Shown: positions 1 through 7,817 of the stretch, piece by piece | Layout: each line of letters begins with the position of its first letter | How positions within the stretch are numbered: the stretch's first letter is position 1 | Source: Pseudonocardia acidicola | GTDB taxonomy: Bacteria > Actinomycetota > Actinomycetes > Mycobacteriales > Pseudonocardiaceae | NCBI RefSeq assembly: GCF_012911935.1 | Contig: NZ_JAAXLA010000026.1 | Location: 17,994 to 81,993 of the forward strand | Direction of reading: 5' to 3' | DNA length: 64,000 nucleotides | Translations under genes and position numbers: made by a program | The notes under the pieces: generated by a model | What the model saw: only the letters and a program-made list of their open reading frames with translations | Told to the model about the DNA's origin: nothing | Database searches by the model: none

Positions 1-25
1 GCACCTTCTCGAGCAGGGTGCTCAT
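1..25 (-). CDS. 5' end of the next gene, possibly 1-deoxy-D-xylulose-5-phosphate synthase
   Basis: The minus strand reads ATG at 25-23 and continues out of the window as MSTLLEKV. The ATG overlaps the ispH stop as ATGA, so it is translationally coupled to ispH. Actinobacterial DXS proteins start with a similar short leader before RGPxDL, and dxs would fit next to ispH and a polyprenyl synthetase. Only eight residues are visible, so the product is a guess from context. Confidence 0.3.
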
Positions 26-1290
26 GGGTGGGCCACCTTCTCCGGGACCGCGAAGCGGATGTTCTCCTCGGCGACGGCGCGTTCTTCCACGTGGATCGGG
101 CCGAGCCCGGACAACGCCGCGACGACCTGGTCGACCAGCAGCGGGGGTGCGGAAGCGCCGGCGGTGAGACCGACGGTGTCGACGTCGCTCAGCCAGGCCA
201 GGTCGATGTCGGTGGCGTCATCGATGAGGTATGCCGGCACCCCCCGCCGGTGGGCGAGCTCCACCAGGCGAACCGAGTTCGAGGAATTCGGCGAGCCGAC
301 GACCAGCAGCAGGTCGGCGTCGGCCAACACACTGGACACCGCCCGTTGCCGGTTGGTGGTGGCGTAGCAGATGTCGTCCGAAGCGGGCCCGGCCAGCGCC
401 GGGAACCGGGCGCGCAGCGCGTCGACCACCTCGGTGGTCGCGTCGACGGCGAGGGTGGTCTGGGTCAGGTAGGACACCTTTTCCGGGTCGGCCACCTGCA
501 GCCGTTGGGCTTCCTCGGCGGTCTCGACCAGCATCATGGAGTCGGGGGCTTCGCCGAGGGTGCCCTCGACTTCCTCGTGTCCGGCGTGGCCGATGAACAC
601 CACGGTGTCGCCGCGGGCGGCGAACCGCCGCGCCTCGGCGTGCACCTTGGACACCAACGGGCAGGTCGCGTCGATCACGTCCAAGCCCCGCCGGTCGGCC
701 TCGGCGCGCACCGCCGGGGACACCCCGTGAGCCGAGAACACCACGGTGACCCCGTCGGGCACCTGGTCCAGCTCGTCGACGAACACCGCCCCGCGGCGCT
801 CCAGATCAGCCACGACGTGGGAGTTGTGCACGATCTGTTTGCGCACATACACCGGGGCGGCGTACCGGTCCAGGGCCCGCTGGACGATCTCGATCGCGCG
901 TTCCACCCCGGCGCAGAAGGACCGGGGCGAGGCAAGCAGCACGGTACGCGGCCGGCACGCGGCCAGTGCCGCCACCACCGCATCCCGTGCGGCGTGCTCG
1001 AGAGCTCCACCGCGGACGGCCGAGGCGGCCAGGCCCAGTTGCCCGTCGGCACCGCAGATCGTGGCCACGAACGCGCTGGACTCGTCACCCGGCCCCGCCG
1101 CGCGGACGTGAAGCGGTGTGGCCTCTGTCGTCACGCCCCGGCGGCGCAGGGCGCCGACCAGTAGCGGGGCCGCGGGACACTCGGATCGCGTCTGGTCGGG
1201 CAGGCGGACTGTGCTGGCCACACTGACCTCGCCTGCCAGCGCAGTGGCCGGGGCGAAGGTCGCCACGGATGGTGGGTGTAGCTGCGTCAT
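22..1290 (-). CDS. ispH: 4-hydroxy-3-methylbut-2-enyl diphosphate reductase with N-terminal extension
   Basis: Last step of the non-mevalonate isoprenoid pathway: HMBPP is reduced to IPP and DMAPP by a [4Fe-4S] enzyme in the cytosol. The three cluster cysteines are visible in [11 protein letters not shown] (about C126), DATCPLV (C210) and [11 protein letters not shown] (C308), with HNSHVV and SAHGVSP between them. The start is the ATG at 1290, preceded by GAGGAG; longer in-frame versions would run into the upstream gene. At 422 residues it is about 100 longer than usual because of an N-terminal region before [12 protein letters not shown] that I cannot assign. It lies 16 bases after the polyprenyl synthetase gene and overlaps the next gene by four bases, so the three form an operon that probably feeds hopanoid or carotenoid synthesis. 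Confidence 0.93.
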   Translation of the reverse strand: MTQLHPPSVATFAPATALAGEVSVASTVRLPDQTRSECPAAPLLVGALRRRGVTTEATPLHVRAAGPGDESSAFVATICGADGQLGLAASAVRGGALEHAARDAVVAALAACRPRTVLLASPRSFCAGVERAIEIVQRALDRYAAPVYVRKQIVHNSHVVADLERRGAVFVDELDQVPDGVTVVFSAHGVSPAVRAEADRRGLDVIDATCPLVSKVHAEARRFAARGDTVVFIGHAGHEEVEGTLGEAPDSMMLVETAEEAQRLQVADPEKVSYLTQTTLAVDATTEVVDALRARFPALAGPASDDICYATTNRQRAVSSVLADADLLLVVGSPNSSNSVRLVELAHRRGVPAYLIDDATDIDLAWLSDVDTVGLTAGASAPPLLVDQVVAALSGLGPIHVEERAVAEENIRFAVPEKVAHP

Positions 1291-1306
1291 GGTGGGCGCT
1301 CCTCGG

Positions 1307-2332
1307 TCAGTGATCGCGGCGGGTGATGAAGCGGGCCAGCGTGAGCAGGTCCGCCCGGGCGCGCGGTGCGCGGGCGGCCCGCTCCAGGGACCGGGTCGCG
1401 ATGCGCAGGTGGTGGTCGGCCCGTTCCCGGGCCCAATCCCGGGCACCGGCCGCATCGATCAGCGCGGCCAGGCGGGGCAGATCGTCGCCGCCCGCCAGCG
1501 TGTCGCCGGTGTACCGGCGGGCGAGCTCGTGGCCCGCAGCGTTGCCTGACGTCAGCGCGGCGACCACCGGGAGTGACTTCTTGCGACTGGCCAGGTCCGA
1601 ATAGACGGGTTTTCCGGTCGCGGCCGGATCCCCCCAGATCCCCAGCAGATCGTCCACGAGCTGGAACGCCAGCCCCACCTGGCGACCGAAATCATCGAAG
1701 TCGGCCACCGCGCCCGGCTCGGCACCCGCGCTCAGCCCGCCCAACGCGCAGGCACACCCCAGCAGTGCACCGGTCTTGCTACCGGCCATCGCCGTGCACT
1801 CATCGATGCCCACATCGACGCGATGCTCGAACGCGACATCCGCGCTCTGCCCGTCGCACAACTCGATGACACATTCCGCCAGCCGCTCCGCGGCCGCGGG
1901 GACGCCTGCGAGCACCTTGCCGGCCAGGGCCAGCATGGCATCGCCGGCCAGCATGGCATCGGCCACGCCGAACACCCGCCATGCCGTCGGGCGGTGCCGT
2001 CGAGTCGGGTCACCGTCCATGATGTCGTCGTGGAGCAGCGAGAAGTTGTGCACCAGCTCCACCGCCACCGCCGACGCGACCGCCGCGCCGGCATCACCAC
2101 CGGCCGCCTCGGCCGACAACAACACCAGCGCCGCCCGGATCGACTTGCCACCCTCGCCGCGGATCGCCGTACCGTCGGCCTCCCACCACCCCAGGTGGTA
2201 TCCGGCGATCCGCCGCATCGACGCCGGCAAGCACCCCACCGCCTCCCGCAACGCCGGCTCGGCCACGCCACGGCTCCACGCCAACACCTCACCCGCGGAC
2301 CGCGCCCCGGGCGCCACATCCAGCGCCGTCAT
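1307..2332 (-). CDS. Polyprenyl (farnesyl/geranylgeranyl) diphosphate synthase
   Basis: Trans-prenyltransferase that condenses IPP with an allylic diphosphate. Both aspartate-rich Mg2+ sites are present: HDDIMDGD around residues 101-108 (DDxxD) and [12 protein letters not shown] around 224-235. The length of 341 residues is normal for the family. The ATG at 2332 follows a GGGGAG ribosome site. It is the first gene of the ptr-ispH-(dxs?) operon. Chain length (C15, C20 or longer) cannot be read safely from sequence alone. Pairing with ispH resembles hopanoid and carotenoid clusters of actinobacteria, but no squalene-hopene cyclase is visible in this window. Confidence 0.9.
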   Translation of the reverse strand: MTALDVAPGARSAGEVLAWSRGVAEPALREAVGCLPASMRRIAGYHLGWWEADGTAIRGEGGKSIRAALVLLSAEAAGGDAGAAVASAVAVELVHNFSLLHDDIMDGDPTRRHRPTAWRVFGVADAMLAGDAMLALAGKVLAGVPAAAERLAECVIELCDGQSADVAFEHRVDVGIDECTAMAGSKTGALLGCACALGGLSAGAEPGAVADFDDFGRQVGLAFQLVDDLLGIWGDPAATGKPVYSDLASRKKSLPVVAALTSGNAAGHELARRYTGDTLAGGDDLPRLAALIDAAGARDWARERADHHLRIATRSLERAARAPRARADLLTLARFITRRDH

Positions 2333-3548
2333 AGAAACGCTCCCCTTTCTGTTCTAGTCGGAAACGGCGGGCGGCAGCAGTCGCCGGTACTGCGCCCGAC
2401 AACAAAATAACTATCGCCTCGGCAACATCGCGTCGACGCAGTTCTGTGCTACTCCGCCGCAGGTCGGGACCGAGTCGGATGAAAAGTCCCACGGCCCGTG
2501 AAAAGTCTCGCAACAAAATCCTGCAACGCCGAACCGCACCCTGAGAATCGCCCATTGGTGGCCATCTGCGATTGACGCCCGCATTTCGGTTGCTTCGCGA
2601 AGCACACTGTCAGAAGCCACCCGAATTGGGCAGCCCATCCGACCTTCGGATCCCGACATGGCCCAATCCGACTGGTGCGACCTCTACGCAGAGGGACCAC
2701 TGCAAGCGCAACCTCCGCCTGTCAGGGGTCTCGGCCGCAACCCCACGTCCGTCACGAAGCGACGCCATCGACCACTGTCCGCTACAGATCACGCACCGCG
2801 GTTGGGCCAGACGAGATCCACACGCAGGCCCGAGCCCACCTCGACTCCGAGTGGAGACCGTGGCAACAGCTGCTCAAGCCGGCAGGCTCGGGTAGCGCTT
2901 ACCGCAAGAGCGCGTGCAGCTCCTCGACGCCGGCAGGACGCGACCCAGCTCGAAGGGCCTTCCTGATGGGCCAGCCGCGTCGGCCGCACACCATCGACCT
3001 TGCTCGGCTACGACGTCCGCGGCAGCGACTCCTCCCTGTCGACCGCGGCCGGTACGTGCGCAATCTGCACCGCGCCTGCCGCCCGGACGCGCCGGTCCAC
3101 GTCCTCGCGCTGTCCGACACCGGACCGGACTTCGGGCCTCAGGTCAGCGACACCGTGTTCCGGGAGGCGTTCGGAACACCGGCAACAGAGGCGCCGACGG
3201 ATCCGGGACATCCCGCACCCGAATGCGGGCCCACCGGGCGCGAGACAGGAAGCGCCACCGGCGTTGGCGGCCAGCAGGAGCACCGGCGGTCATGACCAGC
3301 ATGCCGGCCGATGAGCTTCGACGCGCAGCGGCGACGAGGGTGATCGCGGCGGCCAGTGCGGTCCAGGTGCGCGGCGCAGTCCAGCCGGACGAGCCGGCGT
3401 TCTCGCGACCGGTTCCGCACGGCATCGGCTACGGAGCTGTTCCCCGGCTGCCGGCCGGGTCGAAGGCCTCAGGGTGGGAAAGCAGGGTGGGAAATCCGGC
3501 CGACCCGGGACATGATGATTCGTTGTCCCGAAACCGTCAGGAGGACCG
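2333..3548. other. Long intergenic region, mostly non-coding
   Basis: About 1.2 kb between divergent genes. The first 150 bases upstream of the prenyl synthase are AT-richer than average and should hold its promoter, but I could not fix -35/-10 boxes. The only protein-like signal is the decayed methyltransferase tail listed separately. The rest shows no reading frame resembling a protein family. Confidence 0.5.
3000..3190 (+). pseudogene. Decayed SAM-dependent methyltransferase fragment
   Basis: One frame reads RYVRNLHRACRP, DAPVHVLALSDTGPDFGPQ and VSDTVFREAFG, which resembles the C-terminal part of class I methyltransferases (the LRPGGRL-xxx-FSDxxPxxGP region). The preceding DSSL portion, expected to continue into xFHxFD, is in a different frame, so a frameshift or small deletion lies near 3036-3050. 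Neither the SAM-binding GxGxG loop nor a plausible C-terminus is present. This is a remnant with no expected function. Confidence 0.35.
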
Positions 3549-4034
3549 GTGGCACTATCTGTCGGCGATCGCATCCCCAACGTGACGCTCATGACCATGA
3601 GCGGAGAGGGCCCGAGACCGGTCGAGAGCGACGAGGTGCTCGGCACGGGCACCGTGGTCCTGTTCGCCGTGCCCGGCGCCTTCACCCCTACCTGCTCCGA
3701 CCACCATCTGCCCGGCTACGTCCTGCGGGCCGACGAGCTGCTGGCCAAGGGCGTGGACACGATCGCGTGTATCGCCGTCAACGACGCCTTCGTCCTGGAC
3801 GCCTGGGGCCAGGCCCGAGACACCGGCGACAAGATCCTCATGCTCGGGGACGGCAACGGCGAGTTCACCGCCGCAGCGGGGTTGGAGCTCGACGGCCGCG
3901 GCTTCGGTCTCGGGACCCGCTCCCAGCGCTACGCCGCGATCCTCGACGATGGCGTGGTGCGCGAACTCCTCGTCGAACCCGACCCCCTCGGCGTGACCGT
4001 CAGTTCCGCGGACACGGTCCTCGAGAGGCTGTGA
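3549..4034 (+). CDS. Peroxiredoxin (Prx5/redoxin type)
   Basis: Thiol peroxidase that reduces hydrogen peroxide and organic peroxides in the cytosol. The motif PGAFTPTCSDHHLPGY carries the peroxidatic cysteine at about C49, with the supporting Pro and Thr of the Px3TxxC site. At 161 residues it matches the one-domain Prx5 family; no fused glutaredoxin domain is present. No second conserved cysteine suggests a 1-Cys mechanism with an external thiol, which in actinobacteria could be mycothiol/mycoredoxin. The GTG at 3549 is chosen because AGGAGG lies at 3539-3544. It appears to be monocistronic. Confidence 0.9.
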   Translation: MALSVGDRIPNVTLMTMSGEGPRPVESDEVLGTGTVVLFAVPGAFTPTCSDHHLPGYVLRADELLAKGVDTIACIAVNDAFVLDAWGQARDTGDKILMLGDGNGEFTAAAGLELDGRGFGLGTRSQRYAAILDDGVVRELLVEPDPLGVTVSSADTVLERL

Positions 4035-4489
4035 CCACAGGCTGGCGAGGCGCTGCCGAACTCCAATTCGAGCACGTCGTACTGAGCGTCCAGGCCGGTC
4101 CTGAGCGGTCGTCACCAGGCGTACGGCCCTGCCGACCGCTGGCGGCCCGACGGCCTCTCAGCCCGGAACAGGTCGGCGAGCACTACGTCGGCTTCGCCTT
4201 CGACCTCATTTCGCCTTCGACCTCATGCGGTACATGACGTCCTGAGCGCACGCTGCAGAGCAGCAGCCAACCCCGGCATGCACGGGGGCGGAGACGCCGA
4301 ACCGTGCAGCGCGGCCGAGGGCATCGCCTCGCGCGTCGATCCCGTTGATGCCAGCCGAGGATCAGCGGTCTCCACCCGCCGATGATCTGTCCGATGACCT
4401 TCGAGCAGCGTGATGCCGTGGGAAGGGGCATCCACCAACTCACGCAACACCCGGCGTTCGCCGGCCGCTACGACGAACCCGCCGTTCTG
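4035..4489. other. Intergenic region without a recognisable gene
   Basis: About 455 bases between convergent genes. A short frame ending EHYVGFAFDL looks protein-like but is broken by a 17-base tandem duplication (listed separately). A weak minus-strand frame around 4223-4450 is not recognisable. No terminator hairpin stood out. Confidence 0.4.
4193..4226. repeat. Perfect 17-base tandem duplication
   Basis: The unit TTCGCCTTCGACCTCAT occurs twice, at 4193-4209 and 4210-4226, with no bases between. Because 17 is not a multiple of three it shifts the small plus-strand frame that reads HYVGFAFDL. It looks like a recent slippage event in a dying gene fragment. Confidence 0.85.
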
Positions 4490-4897
4490 CTAGCCCTTCA
4501 CCGCGGCCGCCGCGGCCTCCGCCACGGTGACGTCCTGCTCGACGGAGCCGGCGCTGACGCCGACCGCGCCGACCAACTCGCCCTCGCGGTAGATGGGCAC
4601 GCCCCCGCCGAAGGCGACCATCCCGCCTGCCGTCTGCTCGAGCCCGTAGAGCTCGGCGCCGGGCTGCACCAGCGGGGTGAGCGCAGCCGTCGGGGCGTTC
4701 ATCAGGATCGACGTGACCGCCTTGCGCTGGGAGATGTCGATGCTGGCTCGGATGGCGCCGTCCTGCCGGCCGAACGCGAGGAGGTGCCCTCCGGCGTCGA
4801 CGACGGCGATGTTCATCGGCTGGCCGATCTCCTCGGCCTTGGCGAGCCCGGCGGTGAGAATGCGCTGGGCATCGGCGAACGTCAGCGTTGCGCTCAT
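4490..4897 (-). CDS. HbpS/GlcG/PduO-C family protein (DUF336)
   Basis: A 135-residue protein of the haem-degrading/haem-binding HbpS-like fold. Visible family signatures are MNIAVVDAGGHLLAFGRQDGA (about residues 28-48), ISQRKAVTS, and the glycine-rich FGGGVPIYREGELVGAVGVSG-like end. The ATG at 4897 is preferred over an in-frame TTG at 4909. It is transcribed away from the diol dehydratase operon across a 149-base gap. Homologues commonly sit beside B12-dependent diol/glycerol dehydratases or form the C-terminal domain of PduO, so a role with the cobalamin enzyme or in haem/cofactor sensing is likely but unproven. Confidence 0.8.
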   Translation of the reverse strand: MSATLTFADAQRILTAGLAKAEEIGQPMNIAVVDAGGHLLAFGRQDGAIRASIDISQRKAVTSILMNAPTAALTPLVQPGAELYGLEQTAGGMVAFGGGVPIYREGELVGAVGVSAGSVEQDVTVAEAAAAAVKG

Positions 4898-5046
4898 GCC
4901 GGACAGCAAACCGCGTTTCGGGCGTCCGCAACACCTCTCCGTCGGGTCGGGTCCGTCTGGCCGCCACGCCTAGGCAGCGGCCCCCGGAACGTGGTACGTG
5001 TCACGGACCGGCAATCCCGGCCCGATGACTCGAAGAGGACCCGTCG

Positions 5047-5490
5047 ATGACCCAGAGCCCCCCGGCGACCACGCTCGGCCCCGCGGACTACCCGCTGTCG
5101 ATCAACCGCCCCGAGCTCCTGCGCACGCCGACCGGCAAGGCACTCGCCGACCTGACGATGGACGCCGTCGTCTCCGGCGAGGTCGGCCCCGACGACGTGC
5201 GGATCGCCCCGGAGACGCTGCTGCTGCAGGCCCAGATCGCCGACGCGAGCGACCGGCCACAGCTCGCGGCCAACTTCCGGCGCGCGGCGGAGATGACCGC
5301 GATCCCGGACGCCGAGGTGCTCGAGATCTACAACGCGCTGCGGCCGCGGGCGTCGAGCAAGGAGCGGCTGCTGGAGATCGCCGAGCGGCTGGAGGAGCAC
5401 TACAGCGCCGCGGAGTCGGGGGCCCTGGTGCGCGAGGCGGCCGAGGTCTACGAGCGCCGGAACCTGCTGGCGCGGCCCGAGCAGGACTGA
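5047..5490 (+). CDS. pduE: Diol/glycerol dehydratase small subunit
   Basis: Gamma subunit of the adenosylcobalamin-dependent propanediol/glycerol dehydratase. Signatures include DYPLSINRPELLRTPTGKAL, LRIAPETLLLQAQIA-like and NFRRAAEMTAIPDAEVLEIYNALRPRASSKERL. At 147 residues it is shorter at the N-terminus than enterobacterial PduE (about 170). The ATG follows GAAGAGGA. It is the first gene of the operon, whereas the usual order is large-medium-small. It is separated by 14 bases from the large subunit gene. Confidence 0.93.
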   Translation: MTQSPPATTLGPADYPLSINRPELLRTPTGKALADLTMDAVVSGEVGPDDVRIAPETLLLQAQIADASDRPQLAANFRRAAEMTAIPDAEVLEIYNALRPRASSKERLLEIAERLEEHYSAAESGALVREAAEVYERRNLLARPEQD

Positions 5491-5504
5491 GAGGGGAACC
5501 CACG

Positions 5505-7211
5505 ATGACCGCCACCCAGCCCGTGCCGTCCCGCCGCACGTCCATCCGGACCGAGATCCTCGAGAACCGCCCGGTGAACCTCGACGGCTTCGTCGAGGAG
5601 TGGCCCGAGAAGGGCCTCGTCGCGATGGAGAGCGAGTTCGACCCGCGCCCGAGCGTCCGGGTCGAGGACGGCCGGATCGTCGAGCTCGACGGCACGCCGC
5701 GCGCCGACTTCGACTTCATGGACACCTTCATCGCCGACCACGCGATCGACGTCGCGACGACGGAGGCCTCGATGGCCGTCCCGTCCGACGAGATCGCCCG
5801 CATGCTGATCGACCCCGGCGTCTCCCGCCGCGACGTGCTCGCGGTGACCCGCGGGCTCACCCCGGCCAAGATCCTCGACGTCGTCCGGCTGATGAACGTC
5901 GTCGAGATCATGCAGGGGATGCAGAAGATGCGGGCGCGGCGCACGCCCGCGAACCAGGCGCACTCCACCAGCGCTCGGGACAACCCCATCCAGGTCGCCG
6001 CGGACGCAGCCGAGGGCGCCCTGCGCGGGTTCGCCGAGCTCGAGACGACGCTGGGCGTGGTGCGCTACGCACCGCTGGTGGCGATCGCGCTGCAGGTCGG
6101 CGCGCAGGTGGGACGCGGCGGGGTGCTCACCCAGTGCGCGCTGGAGGAGGCCACCGAGCTGGAGCTCGGCATGCGCGGCATCACCGCCTACGCCGAGACG
6201 ATCTCGATCTACGGCACCGAGTCGGTGTTCGTCGACGGCGACGACACACCGTGGTCCAAGACCTTCCTCGCCTCCGCCTACGCCTCGCGCGGGATCAAGA
6301 TGCGGTTCACCTCGGGAACGGGCTCTGAGGTGCAGATGGGCAACGCCGAGGGCAAGTCCATGCTGTACCTGGAGATCCGCTGCATCCTCATGGCCAAGGG
6401 CGCGGGGGTGCAGGGCCTGCAGAACGGCTCGATCAGCTGCATCGGCGTGCCCGGCGCCGTACCGGGCGGCATCCGGGCGGTGGCCGCGGAGAACCTCGTC
6501 GCGAGCATGGTCGACCTCGAGTGCGCTTCGGGCAACGACCAGTCGTTCTCGCACTCGGCGATGCGCCGCACCGCCCGGCTGATGCCCCAGCTGCTGCCGG
6601 GCACGGACTTCGTCTGCTCCGGCTACTCCGGGGTTCCGAACGCCGACAACATGTTCGCCGGGTCCAACTTCGACACCGACGACTACGACGACTGGAACAC
6701 GATCCAGCGCGACCTGCAGGTCGACGGCGGCCTGCGGCACGTCCGGGAGGACGTGATCCTGCAGGTGCGGGAGAAGGCGGCCCGGGCGCTGCAGGCGCTG
6801 TTCGAGTACCTCGACCTCCCGCAGATCACCGACGCCGAGGTGGAGGCGGCCGTCTACGCCAACTCCTCGAACGACTACCCGCTGCGCGACGTGCTCGCCG
6901 ACCTCAAGGGGGCGCAGGCGGTCATGGACCGCGGCGTCACCGGTCTCGACCTGGTCAAGGGGCTGGAGGCCACCGGGTTCTCCGACGTCGCGGAGAACCT
7001 GCTGACCGTGCTGCGCCAGCGGGTGTCCGGCGACCTGCTCCAGACCTCGGCCATCCTCACGCCGGACTTCGTCCCGCTGTCGGCGATCAACGACGCCAAC
7101 GACTACGCCGGCCCGGGCACCGGCTACCGCCTGCAGGGCGAGCGGTGGGAGGAGCTCAAGAAGCTCCGCCACGTCACGTCCGCGACCAACCCCGAGACCG
7201 AGGTGGGCTGA
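5505..7211 (+). CDS. pduC: Diol/glycerol dehydratase large subunit
   Basis: Catalytic alpha subunit (568 residues) that converts 1,2-diols or glycerol to aldehydes with adenosyl-B12. It keeps stretches typical of the family: QAHSTSARDNPIQVAADAAEG with the substrate-site histidine, GVLTQCALEEATELELGM, TDGDDTPWSK-like VDGDDTPWSKTFL, MRFTSGTGSEVQMG, GLQNGSISCIGVPGAVP and ECASGNDQSFSHSAMRRTARL. The ATG at 5505 follows GAGGGGAA. It is flanked by the small and medium subunit genes with gaps of 14 and 3 bases. Substrate preference (glycerol or propanediol) cannot be decided from what I can see. Confidence 0.96.
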   Translation: MTATQPVPSRRTSIRTEILENRPVNLDGFVEEWPEKGLVAMESEFDPRPSVRVEDGRIVELDGTPRADFDFMDTFIADHAIDVATTEASMAVPSDEIARMLIDPGVSRRDVLAVTRGLTPAKILDVVRLMNVVEIMQGMQKMRARRTPANQAHSTSARDNPIQVAADAAEGALRGFAELETTLGVVRYAPLVAIALQVGAQVGRGGVLTQCALEEATELELGMRGITAYAETISIYGTESVFVDGDDTPWSKTFLASAYASRGIKMRFTSGTGSEVQMGNAEGKSMLYLEIRCILMAKGAGVQGLQNGSISCIGVPGAVPGGIRAVAAENLVASMVDLECASGNDQSFSHSAMRRTARLMPQLLPGTDFVCSGYSGVPNADNMFAGSNFDTDDYDDWNTIQRDLQVDGGLRHVREDVILQVREKAARALQALFEYLDLPQITDAEVEAAVYANSSNDYPLRDVLADLKGAQAVMDRGVTGLDLVKGLEATGFSDVAENLLTVLRQRVSGDLLQTSAILTPDFVPLSAINDANDYAGPGTGYRLQGERWEELKKLRHVTSATNPETEVG

Positions 7212-7214
7212 GCT

Positions 7215-7805
7215 GTGACCACATCGACCACTCCCGCGACGCAGCGCAGCGTCAGCCTCAGCGAGACCGGGCCCGCGCAGCGGGGCACCCGCCCCGACGA
7301 GGTCGTGATCACGGTGTCCCCGGCGTTCGCCGGGCAGTTCACGAAGACGATCGTCGACCTCCCACATGCCGAGGTGCTGCGTCAACTGCTGGCCGGCATC
7401 GAGGAGCAGGGCGTCACGGCCCGGGTGATCCGGGTCCGCGACACGGCGGACCTCGCGGCGATCTCCCACCTCGGCGCGAAGCTCTCCGGCTCGGGAATCG
7501 CGGTGGGCGTGCTGTCCCGTGGGACGACGATGATCCACCAGAAGGACCTGCCGCGGCTGTCCAACCTCGAGCTGTTCCCGCAGTCGCCGTTGCTCGACGC
7601 GGAGGTGTTCCGCAAGATCGGCTCGAACGCGGCGCAGTACGCCAAGGGCGAGTCGCCCGAGCCTGTCCCGACGCGCAACGACCAGATGGCGCGACCGCGC
7701 TGGCAGGCCAAGGCGGCGCTGCTGCATCTCAAGGAGTTCGAGTGCATCGAGCCCGATCGCGGTCCGGTCGAGGTGAAGCCCGTGTTCGAGCTGAGCCGCG
7801 CCTAG
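7215..7805 (+). CDS. pduD: Diol/glycerol dehydratase medium subunit
   Basis: Beta subunit (196 residues) that with the large subunit encloses adenosylcobalamin. Recognisable regions are PDEVVITVSPAFAGQF, LRQLLAGIEEQGVTARVIRV, SHLGAKLSGSGIAVGVLSRGTTMIHQKDLPRLSNLELFPQ (long family core) and YRKIGSNAAQYAKGESPEPVP-like. Enterobacterial PduD has an N-terminal amphipathic helix that targets it to microcompartments. Here the N-terminus is Ser/Thr-rich (MTTSTTPATQRSVSLSETG) and shows no such helix, matching the absence of shell genes. It starts with GTG three bases after the large-subunit stop. Confidence 0.94.
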   Translation: MTTSTTPATQRSVSLSETGPAQRGTRPDEVVITVSPAFAGQFTKTIVDLPHAEVLRQLLAGIEEQGVTARVIRVRDTADLAAISHLGAKLSGSGIAVGVLSRGTTMIHQKDLPRLSNLELFPQSPLLDAEVFRKIGSNAAQYAKGESPEPVPTRNDQMARPRWQAKAALLHLKEFECIEPDRGPVEVKPVFELSRA

Positions 7806-7817
7806 TGAGCCGGTGAG

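Noticed and set aside
4910..5046. Possible cobalamin riboswitch upstream of the diol dehydratase operon
   Set aside because: A B12-dependent operon makes this attractive, but I could not find the conserved B12-box sequence or the expected paired arms in 137 bases.
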